Shown piece after piece: positions 7,346 to 14,687 of a stretch of 30,506 nt of DNA. Each line of letters starts with the position of its first letter. Within the stretch, counting starts at the first letter, position 1. Source of the DNA: RBG-16-66-20 sp964564865 (GTDB lineage: Bacteria; Pseudomonadota; Gammaproteobacteria; Burkholderiales; SG8-39); assembly GCA_964564865.1 (NCBI GenBank), contig CAZMDA010000045.1, positions 1 to 30,506 of the forward strand, given 5' to 3'. A program made the position numbers and the translations under genes. A model generated the notes under the pieces. The model worked only from the letters and a program-made list of their open reading frames with translations. It did no database searches and was not told where the DNA came from.

Positions 7346-8797
7346 ATGGCACGTGGATTGCACCATGCTCGACGGGAGCTGACCCTGGAGCGCCGCGACT
7401 ACGACGAAATGCATGCCGCGAACGGCGAAGTGCGGGCGCACTTCGGGCCGATCGCGCAGTGGCTCGCGCAAACCCCGGCCAGGCGGGTGGCCGAGAAGCG
7501 CCGCGAGGCGGACCTGCTGTTCCATCGCGTCGGCATCACCTTCGCCGTGTACGGCGATGAAGCCGGTGCCGAGCGCCTGATTCCCTTCGACACCATCCCG
7601 CGCATCATCCCGAAGGCGGAATGGGACCTGCTGGCCCGGGGCCTGGAGCAGCGCGTCAACGCGCTCAACCGCTTCCTGCACGACATCTACCACGAGCAGG
7701 CCATCCTCAAGTCCGGGCGGATCCCGCCCGACCAGGTGCTGAAGAACCCCGGGTTCCAGAAGGAGATGGCCGGCGTCGAGCTGCCCAACCGGGTCTACTC
7801 CAGCATCGCCGGCATCGACCTGGTGCGGCATTCGGACGGCAAGTACTACGTGCTCGAGGACAACCTGCGCACCCCCTCGGGCGTGTCCTACATGATCGAG
7901 AACCGCAAGATGATGATGCGGTTGTTCCCTGAGCTGTTCGAGCGCCAGACGGTGCTGCCGGTGGAGCACTACCCGGCGCTGCTGCTGGAGACCCTGCGCG
8001 CCGCGGCGCCGCCGCGCGTGCGCGACCCGGTGGTGGCGGTGCTGACCCCGGGCCAGTACAACAGCGCCTACTTCGAGCACGCGTTCCTCGCCCAGCAGAT
8101 GGGCGTGGAGCTGGTCGAGGGCGCGGACCTGTTCGTCAGGGAGAACTCGGTCTACATGCGCACCACCAGCGGCCGGCAGCGGGTGGACGTGATCTACCGC
8201 CGCATCGACGACGCGTACCTGGATCCGCTTGCGTTCCGCAAGGACTCCATGCTCGGGGTGCCGGGGCTGTTCGCGGCCTACCGCGCCGGCAACGTGTCGC
8301 TCGCCAACGCCGTCGGCACGGGGGTCGCGGACGACAAGTCCACCTACCCGTACGTGCCCGAGATGATCCGCTTCTACCTGAAGGAAGAGCCGATCCTGCA
8401 GAACGTGCCGACCTGGCAGTGCCGCGATCCCCGGCAGCTCGCGCAGGTGCTGGAGAAGCTGCCCGAGCTGGTGGTGAAGGAAGTGCAGGGCTCGGGCGGC
8501 TACGGCATGCTGGTCGGGCCGACTGCCTCGCCCAAGGAGCTGGCCGCCTTCCGCAAGCGCCTGAAGGCCGACCCCGCCAACTACATCGCGCAGCCGACGC
8601 TGTCGCTGTCGACCTGCCCCACCTTCGTGCGGCGCGGCGTCGCGCCGCGACACGTGGACCTGCGCCCCTACGTGCTCTCGGGCAAGGGCGTGAAGCTGGT
8701 GCCGGGCGGCCTGACGCGCGTCGCCCTCAAGGAAGGCTCGCTGGTGGTCAACTCCTCCCAGGGCGGCGGCACCAAGGATACGTGGGTGGTGGAATGA
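7346..8797 (+). CDS. Circularly permuted ATP-grasp protein (predicted peptide/amide ligase)
   Basis: A 483-residue protein matching the circularly permuted ATP-grasp type 2 family. Telling segments are YDEMHAANGEVRAHF near the start, LNRFLHDIYHEQ, YYVLEDNLRTPSGVSYMIENR, VLTPGQYNSAYFEHAFLAQQMGVELVEG, VDVIYRRIDDAYLDP and the closing LVVNSSQGGGTKDTWVV. Comparative genomics predicts that these proteins use ATP to form amide bonds together with alpha-E and transglutaminase-like partners; no substrate is proven. The gene is followed by a 10-codon mini-frame and then the alpha-E gene. The fused gene at 14688 carries a second, more divergent copy of the same domain. Confidence 0.9.
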   Translation: MARGLHHARRELTLERRDYDEMHAANGEVRAHFGPIAQWLAQTPARRVAEKRREADLLFHRVGITFAVYGDEAGAERLIPFDTIPRIIPKAEWDLLARGLEQRVNALNRFLHDIYHEQAILKSGRIPPDQVLKNPGFQKEMAGVELPNRVYSSIAGIDLVRHSDGKYYVLEDNLRTPSGVSYMIENRKMMMRLFPELFERQTVLPVEHYPALLLETLRAAAPPRVRDPVVAVLTPGQYNSAYFEHAFLAQQMGVELVEGADLFVRENSVYMRTTSGRQRVDVIYRRIDDAYLDPLAFRKDSMLGVPGLFAAYRAGNVSLANAVGTGVADDKSTYPYVPEMIRFYLKEEPILQNVPTWQCRDPRQLAQVLEKLPELVVKEVQGSGGYGMLVGPTASPKELAAFRKRLKADPANYIAQPTLSLSTCPTFVRRGVAPRHVDLRPYVLSGKGVKLVPGGLTRVALKEGSLVVNSSQGGGTKDTWVVE

Positions 8798-8826
8798 AGA
8801 ATCGACTGTCGATTTCCGCCGGCTGA
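8794..8826 (+). other. Ten-codon mini-frame bridging the ATP-grasp and alpha-E genes
   Basis: ATG at 8794 overlaps the ATP-grasp stop (ATGA), and its TGA at 8824-8826 overlaps the alpha-E ATG (TGATG). It reads MKNRLSISAG. A terminating ribosome could reinitiate here and be delivered to the alpha-E start, which has no evident Shine-Dalgarno site of its own. It could also be chance. Confidence 0.35.
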
Positions 8827-9764
8827 TGCTCTCGCGCGTCGCCGACCGGATCTACTGGATGAGCCGCCAGATGGAGCGCGCGGAGAACATGGCGCGCATC
8901 CTCGGGGTCACCTCCGACATGGTGCTGTTCGGCACGCGCGAAACGCGCGAGCAGAACCTGCTCGCGCCGCTCACCATCACCGACAGCGCCGAGCGCTATT
9001 TCGAGCGCAAGAAGCCGGTCACCTTCGACGCCCTGGTGGACTTCCTCGCCCTGGACGCCGGCAACCCCTCCTCCATCTACAGCTGCCTGCGCCTGGCGCG
9101 CGAGAACGCGCACGCGGTGCGCTGGCAGATCACCTCCGAGATGTGGGAGACGCTCAACACCACCTGGCTGGAGATGAAGGCGGTGCGCCGGTCGGCGCTG
9201 GCCGGCGCCGGGGCGCGCAAGTTCTTCGATTGGGTGAAGGACCGCTCGCACCTGTACCGCGGCGTCACCTACGGCACCATCATGCGCGGCGAGGCGTTCA
9301 ACTTCTCGCGCCTGGGCACGTTCCTCGAGCGCGCCGACAATACCGCGCGCATCCTGGACGTGAAGTACCACGTCCTGCTGCCCTCGGTGGAGGACGTCGG
9401 CGGCGCGCTCGACTACTACCAGTGGACGGCGCTGCTGCGCTCGGTGTCCTCGTTCGAGACCTACCGCGCGCTGTACCGCGACCAGATCTTCCCCATCAAG
9501 GTGGCGCAGCTGCTGATCCTGGAGCCGCGCATGCCGCGCTCCCTGGCCGCCTGCTTCGACCAGATCACCACGGCGCTCGGCCACCTGCAGGGCCAGCACG
9601 ACCGCGCCGCGCGCCGCCTGGCGGGCGAGATCCATGCCCGGCTGTCCAACGCCGACATCGAGGAGATCTTCCAGGACGGCCTGCACGAGTACCTCACCGG
9701 GTGCATCGCCGACATGCTCGAGCTGGGCAGCCGCATCCAGAAGGCCTACCTCGGCACCGGCTGA
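8826..9764 (+). CDS. Alpha-E domain protein (DUF403)
   Basis: A 312-residue, almost all-helical protein. It begins MLSRVADRIYWMSRQMERAENMARIL, the hallmark opening of alpha-E proteins, and has the paired helices WQITSEMWETLNTTWLEM and SRLGTFLERADNTARILDVKYHVLL further on. Alpha-E proteins occur almost always beside circularly permuted ATP-grasp and transglutaminase-like genes and are predicted to take part in the same peptide-modifying reaction; no activity is established. Its stop overlaps the next start by one base (TGATG), giving tight coupling. The helical half of the fused protein at 14688 is its paralogue. Confidence 0.9.
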   Translation: MLSRVADRIYWMSRQMERAENMARILGVTSDMVLFGTRETREQNLLAPLTITDSAERYFERKKPVTFDALVDFLALDAGNPSSIYSCLRLARENAHAVRWQITSEMWETLNTTWLEMKAVRRSALAGAGARKFFDWVKDRSHLYRGVTYGTIMRGEAFNFSRLGTFLERADNTARILDVKYHVLLPSVEDVGGALDYYQWTALLRSVSSFETYRALYRDQIFPIKVAQLLILEPRMPRSLAACFDQITTALGHLQGQHDRAARRLAGEIHARLSNADIEEIFQDGLHEYLTGCIADMLELGSRIQKAYLGTG

Positions 9765-12700
9765 TGTCGATCCACGTCGCGCTGAACCACGTCACGCACT
9801 ACCGCTACGACCGCCCGGTCATGCTCGGGCCGCAGGTGGTGCGGCTGCGCCCCGCGCCTCACGCGCGCACGCCCATCCTCGCCTATTCGCAGCGCGTCAC
9901 GCCGGCGCAGCACTTCGTCAACTGGCAGCAGGACCCGCAGTCGAACTGGCTGGCGCGGCTGGTGTTCCCGGAGCCGGTGCGCGAGCTGCGGATCGAGGTC
10001 GACCTGGTGGCCGAGCTCTCGGTCATCAACCCGTTCGACTTCTTCCTCGAGCCCGTCGCCGAGAAGATCCCGTTCAGCTACGACCCCGCGCAGCTGCACG
10101 AGCTGGCGCCCTACCTCGCGAGCAGCGCCGCCACGCCGCGCTTCCAGCGCTACCTGGACTCGGTGCCGAAGGCGCCGGCACCGACGGTGGATTTCCTGGT
10201 CGCGCTCAACCTGCGCCTGTCGCGGGACATCCGCTACCTGATCCGCCTGGAGCCCGGCGTCCAGACTCCGGAGGACACGCTCGCGCTCGCGAGCGGCTCC
10301 TGCCGCGACTCGGGCTGGCTGCTGGTGCAGCTGCTGCGGCACCTGGGAATCGCGGCGCGCTTCGTCTCCGGGTACCTCATCCAGCTGAAGCCGGACGTGA
10401 AATCCCTCGACGGACCTTCCGGCACCGATGTCGATTTCACCGACCTGCACGCCTGGTGCGAGGCCTACCTGCCGGGCGCGGGCTGGGTGGGCCTGGACCC
10501 GACCTCGGGCCTGTTTGCCGGCGAGGGCCACATCCCGCTCGCCTGCTCGCCCGAGCCCGGCAGCGCGGCGCCGATCACCGGCCTGACCGGCAAGGCCGAG
10601 GTCGAGTTCTCGCACCACATGCGCGTGGACCGCGTCTGGGAAGCGCCGCGCGTCACCAAGCCCTACACCGAGGAGCAGTGGGCCGCGGTCAACGCGCTCG
10701 GCGCGAAGGTGGACGCGGACCTCGAGGCGCGCGACGTGCGCCTCACCATGGGCGGGGAGCCCACCTTCGTCTCGGTGGACGACCGCGACGGCGCGGAGTG
10801 GAACACCGAGGCGATGGGCCCGACCAAGAGAAAGCTCGGCGCGGAACTCCTCAAGCGCCTCAAGGGCCGCTACGCCCCCGGCGGACTGCTCCACTTCGGC
10901 CAGGGCAAGTGGTACCCGGGCGAGCAGCTGCCGCGCTGGTCGCTGTCCTGCTTCTGGCGCCGCGACGGCGTGCCGCTGTGGCAGAACCCGGCCCTCTTCG
11001 CCGAGGAGAACGTGGACTACGGCGCGACCGACGCGCAGGCGGCCCTCTTCCTGCGCACGCTGGCGGAGAAGCTCGCGGTCGACCCGAAGTTCGTGTTCCC
11101 GGCGCACGAAGACGCCTTCTACTACCTGTGGCGCGAGCGCAAGCTGCCCTCCAACGTCGATCCCTTCGATGCGCGCCTGGAGGACCCGCTGGAGCGCGAG
11201 CGCCTGCGCCGGGTGTTCTCGCAGGGTCTCGCCAAGGTGGCCGGGCACGTGCTGCCGGTGGCGAAGAACGCGGGCAGCTGGAGCTCCGGGCCCTGGTTCC
11301 TGCGCGAGGAACGTTGCTACCTCGTGCCCGGGGATTCGCCGCTGGGCCTGCGCCTGCCGCTGGATTCGCTGCCCTGGGCCGCGAAGGCCGATTTCCCGTT
11401 CCTGCATGCGCCGGACCCGATGCAGGACTTCCCGCCGCTGCCGCAGCGGCAGCGCGTCATGCCGCAAAGGAAGGCGGCCGCGCCCGCTTCCGTGACGACG
11501 GTCGAGCGCAAGCCCGGCGCCGGGGAATCCGCGGGCTGGATCACGCGCACCGCCATCTGCGCCGAGCCGCGCAAGGGCATCCTCTACATCTTCATGCCGC
11601 CCGCCGTGGCGCTGGAGGACTACCTCGAGCTCGCCGCGGCGGTCGAGGCCACCGCGGCCGAGCTGGGCTTCCCGGTGGTGCTGGAGGGCTACGAGCCGCC
11701 GCGCGACCCGCGCCTGGAAGTGGCCCGCATCACGCCGGACCCCGGCGTGCTGGAGGCGAACATCCAGCCGGCGCACAACTGGGTCGAACTGGTGGAGAAC
11801 ACCACCTTCCTCTACGACCAGGCGCGCGAGTGCCGCCTGTCGACGGAGAAGTTCATGGTGGACGGCCGCCACGCCGGCACCGGCGGCGGCAACCACTTCG
11901 TGCTCGGCGCCGCCACCGCGGCCGATTCGCCCTTCCTGCGCCGGCCCGACCTGCTGGCGAGCCTCCTCGCCTACTGGCACAACCATCCGTCGCTGTCCTA
12001 CCTGTTCTCGGGCCTGTTCATCGGCCCCACCAGCCAGCACCCGCGCGTGGACGAGGCGCGCAACGACTCGGTGTACGAGCTGGAGATCGCGTTCCGCGAG
12101 CTGCAAAGGCAATCCCGCGTCACGCCCTGGCTGGTGGACCGGGCGCTGCGCAACCTGCTCATCGACGCCACCGGCAACACCCACCGCGCCGAGTTCTGCA
12201 TCGACAAGCTGTATTCGCCCGACGGCCCCACCGGGCGCCTCGGGCTGCTCGAGCTGCGCGCCTTCGAGATGCCGCCGCACGCGCGCATGTCGCTCACCCA
12301 GCAGCTACTGATGCGCGCGCTCATCGCCCGCTTCTGGCAGCGCCCCTACCGGCCGGCGCGGCTCGCGCGCTGGGGCACCGGCCTGCACGACCGCTTCATG
12401 CTGCCGCACTTCGTCTGGCAGGACTTCGCCGACGTCATCGAGGAGACGCGCGAGGCCGGGTACGACATCGAGGCCGGCTGGTTCGCGCCGCACTTCGAGT
12501 TCCGCTTTCCGCGCATCGGGGAGTTCACCGCGCGCGGCGCGCGCATCGAGCTGCGCAGCGCGCTCGAGCCCTGGAACGTCATGGGCGAAGAAGGCGCCCC
12601 CGGCGGCACCGTGCGCTACGTCGATTCGTCCGTGGAGCGCATCCAGGTGCGCGCCACCGGCCTCGTGGGCGAGCGGCATGTGCTCGCCTGCAACGGCCGC

Positions 12701-13042
12701 GCCGTGCCCCTGGCGCCCACCGGCAACGTCGGCGAGTTCGTCGCCGGCGTGCGCTACAAGGCCTGGGCGCCGCCCTCGGCGCTGCACCCCACGATCGGCG
12801 TGCACGCGCCGCTCGTCTTCGACCTCGTCGACACCTGGATGAACCGCTCCATGGGCGGCTGCCAGTACCACGTCGCGCATCCCGGCGGCCGCGCGCACGA
12901 GGACTTCCCGGTCAACGCCTACGCCGCCGAGGGCCGGCGCCTGGCGCGCTTCCAGCGCATGGGCCACACGCCCGGGCGCATCGAACTGCGCGCCGAGGAG
13001 CCCAACCCCAACTTCCCCTTCACCCTCGACCTGCGCCGCTAG
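9764..13042 (+). CDS. Giant transglutaminase-like protein with DUF2126 domain
   Basis: A 1092-residue protein, normal for this two-part family. Residues ~1-80 are the transglutaminase N-terminal beta domain (HVTHYRYDRPVMLGPQVVRLRP). The papain-like transglutaminase core follows with the triad C180 (GSCRDSGWLLVQL), H229 (DLHAWCEAYLPG) and D245 (GLDPTSG). From ~290 onward is DUF2126, beginning RLTMGGEPTFVSVDD, with FGQGKWYPGEQLPRW, RTAICAEPRKGILYIFMPP, HAGTGGGNHFVLGAAT, HPSLSYLFSGLFIGPTSQHP and HPGGRAHEDFPVNAYAAE. DUF2126 has been related in comparative work to glutamine-synthetase/amidoligase-like enzymes, so one chain may both form and cut amide bonds; this is prediction. It is the last gene of the operon, closed by the repeat at 13043-13068. 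Confidence 0.9.
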   Translation: MSIHVALNHVTHYRYDRPVMLGPQVVRLRPAPHARTPILAYSQRVTPAQHFVNWQQDPQSNWLARLVFPEPVRELRIEVDLVAELSVINPFDFFLEPVAEKIPFSYDPAQLHELAPYLASSAATPRFQRYLDSVPKAPAPTVDFLVALNLRLSRDIRYLIRLEPGVQTPEDTLALASGSCRDSGWLLVQLLRHLGIAARFVSGYLIQLKPDVKSLDGPSGTDVDFTDLHAWCEAYLPGAGWVGLDPTSGLFAGEGHIPLACSPEPGSAAPITGLTGKAEVEFSHHMRVDRVWEAPRVTKPYTEEQWAAVNALGAKVDADLEARDVRLTMGGEPTFVSVDDRDGAEWNTEAMGPTKRKLGAELLKRLKGRYAPGGLLHFGQGKWYPGEQLPRWSLSCFWRRDGVPLWQNPALFAEENVDYGATDAQAALFLRTLAEKLAVDPKFVFPAHEDAFYYLWRERKLPSNVDPFDARLEDPLERERLRRVFSQGLAKVAGHVLPVAKNAGSWSSGPWFLREERCYLVPGDSPLGLRLPLDSLPWAAKADFPFLHAPDPMQDFPPLPQRQRVMPQRKAAAPASVTTVERKPGAGESAGWITRTAICAEPRKGILYIFMPPAVALEDYLELAAAVEATAAELGFPVVLEGYEPPRDPRLEVARITPDPGVLEANIQPAHNWVELVENTTFLYDQARECRLSTEKFMVDGRHAGTGGGNHFVLGAATAADSPFLRRPDLLASLLAYWHNHPSLSYLFSGLFIGPTSQHPRVDEARNDSVYELEIAFRELQRQSRVTPWLVDRALRNLLIDATGNTHRAEFCIDKLYSPDGPTGRLGLLELRAFEMPPHARMSLTQQLLMRALIARFWQRPYRPARLARWGTGLHDRFMLPHFVWQDFADVIEETREAGYDIEAGWFAPHFEFRFPRIGEFTARGARIELRSALEPWNVMGEEGAPGGTVRYVDSSVERIQVRATGLVGERHVLACNGRAVPLAPTGNVGEFVAGVRYKAWAPPSALHPTIGVHAPLVFDLVDTWMNRSMGGCQYHVAHPGGRAHEDFPVNAYAAEGRRLARFQRMGHTPGRIELRAEEPNPNFPFTLDLRR

Positions 13043-13068
13043 AAAAACAGGGACAGTCCACGTTTTTC
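13043..13068. repeat. Short palindromic repeat related to the inverted repeat at the left edge
   Basis: The 7-base arms GAAAAAC and GTTTTTC (13042-13048 and 13062-13068) flank AGGGACAGTCCAC. The core CAGGGACAGTCCACG matches the left-edge repeat core at most positions. It lies immediately after the TAG of the DUF2126 gene and ends in TTTTTC, so it may serve as a terminator. Confidence 0.55.
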
Positions 13069-13094
13069 GCCGTTCGGCCGCCCTATCATGGCGG

Positions 13095-13829
13095 ATGATC
13101 GAATCGCTGCCGCTGGCAGTCACCCGCGTCACCACGCTGCAGGGCGACCGGCACCTGACCAACGCCACCGGCTTCTTCTTCGAGCGCGACGGCCGGCTCT
13201 ACGTGGTCACCAGCCGGCACGTGGTGCTGGACGAGCCCAGCGCCCACCACCCGGACCGCATCGAGATCGAGCTGCACGTCAACCCCCAGAACCTGGGCGA
13301 CACGGTCCAGTTCTCCATTCCGCTGTACCGGGAAGGCCGGTCCGTCTGGCTGGAGGGCACCGACTCCGCCGGCGCCGTGGATGTCGTCGCCCTGCGCCTG
13401 GAGAAGGCGGTGCTGCCGGAGAAGATGCTGCACCACGCCTTCACCCCGGAGCAGCTGTTCCGCAAGCTCTCGCAGGTGGAAATCGGCGCCCAGGTGCTGA
13501 TCGTGGGCTTCCCGCTCGGCGTCTACGACACCCTGCACCGCCTGCCGGTGGCGCGCCGCGCCTCGATCGCATCGTCGTTCGGCATCCGCTTCCAGGGCAA
13601 GGGCTGCTTCCTGACCGATGGGCGCCTGCACCGCGGCACCAGCGGCGCGCCGGTGGTGATGAGGAAGGACGCGCCCGGCGACGGCCGCCGGGACCTGCCC
13701 TGGATGCTGCTCGGGGTGCACTCGGCGCGGCTGGACGTCGCCAACCGCGACGCGAGCCAGGACGAGAGCCTGGACCTGAATTTCGCGTGGTACGCCGACA
13801 TCCTGCTCACCCTGACGAAGATGGATTAG
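13095..13829 (+). CDS. Trypsin-like (S1-fold) serine protease
   Basis: A 244-residue protein with the chymotrypsin-fold triad visible: H42 (YVVTSRHVV), D96 (AVDVVAL) and S183 (GTSGAPVV), plus VLIVGFPLGVYD before the serine as in trypsin_2/DegP-like domains. There is no signal peptide and no PDZ domain, so it is probably a cytosolic, single-domain protease. It lies 52 bases after the transglutaminase-DUF2126 gene and before the second ATP-grasp module. A role in removing or processing peptides made by the flanking ligases is possible but inferred only from position. TATCAT ends 5 bases before the ATG and no ribosome-binding site is seen. Confidence 0.85.
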   Translation: MIESLPLAVTRVTTLQGDRHLTNATGFFFERDGRLYVVTSRHVVLDEPSAHHPDRIEIELHVNPQNLGDTVQFSIPLYREGRSVWLEGTDSAGAVDVVALRLEKAVLPEKMLHHAFTPEQLFRKLSQVEIGAQVLIVGFPLGVYDTLHRLPVARRASIASSFGIRFQGKGCFLTDGRLHRGTSGAPVVMRKDAPGDGRRDLPWMLLGVHSARLDVANRDASQDESLDLNFAWYADILLTLTKMD

Positions 13830-13839
13830 GATTGCCGCC

Positions 13840-14106
13840 ATGGTCACCGAGAAGATCAAGGTCCGCATCACCGAGACCGGGCAGCAGATCGAGGTGGTGG
13901 TGTATTCCCGCCACGCCAGCTCGATCCAGGTGGTGATCGGCACGGGCGAGCACAGCATGAAGTGCACCCTCAGCCCGACGCGCAACGAGATGGCCTACGC
14001 CGGCAGCATCATGGGCCGCGAGATCGTCTACGAGCGCAGCGTGGCGCAGGTGAAGGCCGACATCGACAAGCTCAACCCGACCCTGCGCCCGTCGCGGCCG
14101 CGCTAG
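13840..14106 (+). CDS. Small protein of unknown function (88 residues)
   Basis: It begins 10 bases after the protease stop. The chain alternates short predicted beta strands (KIKVRITETGQQIEVVVYS, IQVVIGTGEHSMKCTLSP) with a C-terminal helix (VAQVKADIDKLNPTL) and a basic tail RPSRPR. No Cys pair, metal motif or membrane segment is present. I do not recognise a family. Codon use and GC match its neighbours, and the initiating ATG is preceded by TAGGAT (13827-13832), which overlaps the protease stop. Its size and the two-strand beta pattern would suit a substrate or adaptor for the flanking enzymes; nothing in the sequence proves that. Confidence 0.7.
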   Translation: MVTEKIKVRITETGQQIEVVVYSRHASSIQVVIGTGEHSMKCTLSPTRNEMAYAGSIMGREIVYERSVAQVKADIDKLNPTLRPSRPR

Positions 14107-14122
14107 CACCGGTTCGCGCAGC

Positions 14123-14662
14123 ATGGCGCTCGGCGCGACCATCTACACCTTCGCCATCGCGCTCGCCGACGCCGATCGCGGCGTCTACGAGAGCTTCGAG
14201 CTGAAGGCCGCGCGCCATCCTTCCGAGTCCGAGGACTACCTGGTCACGCGCGTGCTCGCCTACTGCCTGGAGTACGCCGAGGGCATCGCCTTCTCCCGCG
14301 GCATCTCGGACCCCGACGAGCCGCCGCTGGCGGTGCGCGACCTCACCGGCGCCCTGAAGAGCTGGATCGAGGTGGGCGCGCCGGACGCGGCGCGCCTGCA
14401 CAAGGCGGCCAAGGCGGCGCCGCGCGCCGTCCTGTACACGCACAAGGACCCGGCCGCGCTGCAGCGCCAGTACGCCGGCGCGCGCATCCACCGCGCCGGG
14501 GACCTGGAGCTCTACGCGCTCGACCGGGAGCTGGTCGCGGCGCTGGCGAAGCGGCTCGAGCGGCGCATGAAGCTGGAGGTGTCCGTCAGCGGCGGCCACC
14601 TGTACGTGACCGCCGGCGGCGAGACGCTGAGCGGGGAAGTCGCGCGCTTTGCGCCCGCCTGA
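14123..14662 (+). CDS. yaeQ: YaeQ family protein
   Basis: A 179-residue protein of standard YaeQ length. It starts MALGATIYTFAIALADADRGVYE and shows the conserved LKAARHPSESEDYLVTRVLAYCLEYAEGIAFSRGI stretch and the acidic SDPDEPPLAVRDLTGALKSWIEVG region. YaeQ proteins have a PD-(D/E)XK-like fold, and the conserved acidic and Glu/Gly residues of that core are present. Their cellular role is not settled. It lies 16 bases after the 88-residue gene and 25 bases before the fused ATP-grasp gene, within the cluster between the two ligase modules. Confidence 0.9.
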   Translation: MALGATIYTFAIALADADRGVYESFELKAARHPSESEDYLVTRVLAYCLEYAEGIAFSRGISDPDEPPLAVRDLTGALKSWIEVGAPDAARLHKAAKAAPRAVLYTHKDPAALQRQYAGARIHRAGDLELYALDRELVAALAKRLERRMKLEVSVSGGHLYVTAGGETLSGEVARFAPA

Positions 14663-14687
14663 GGCGGGTGCTAACCTCGCCCGGCCC

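Noticed and set aside
9143..13098. Very long plus-strand frames of 1100-1300 codons over the alpha-E and DUF2126 genes
   Set aside because: The extra portions are Arg/Pro/Ala-rich shadow translations typical of high-GC DNA; the true genes carry the catalytic motifs in their own frames.
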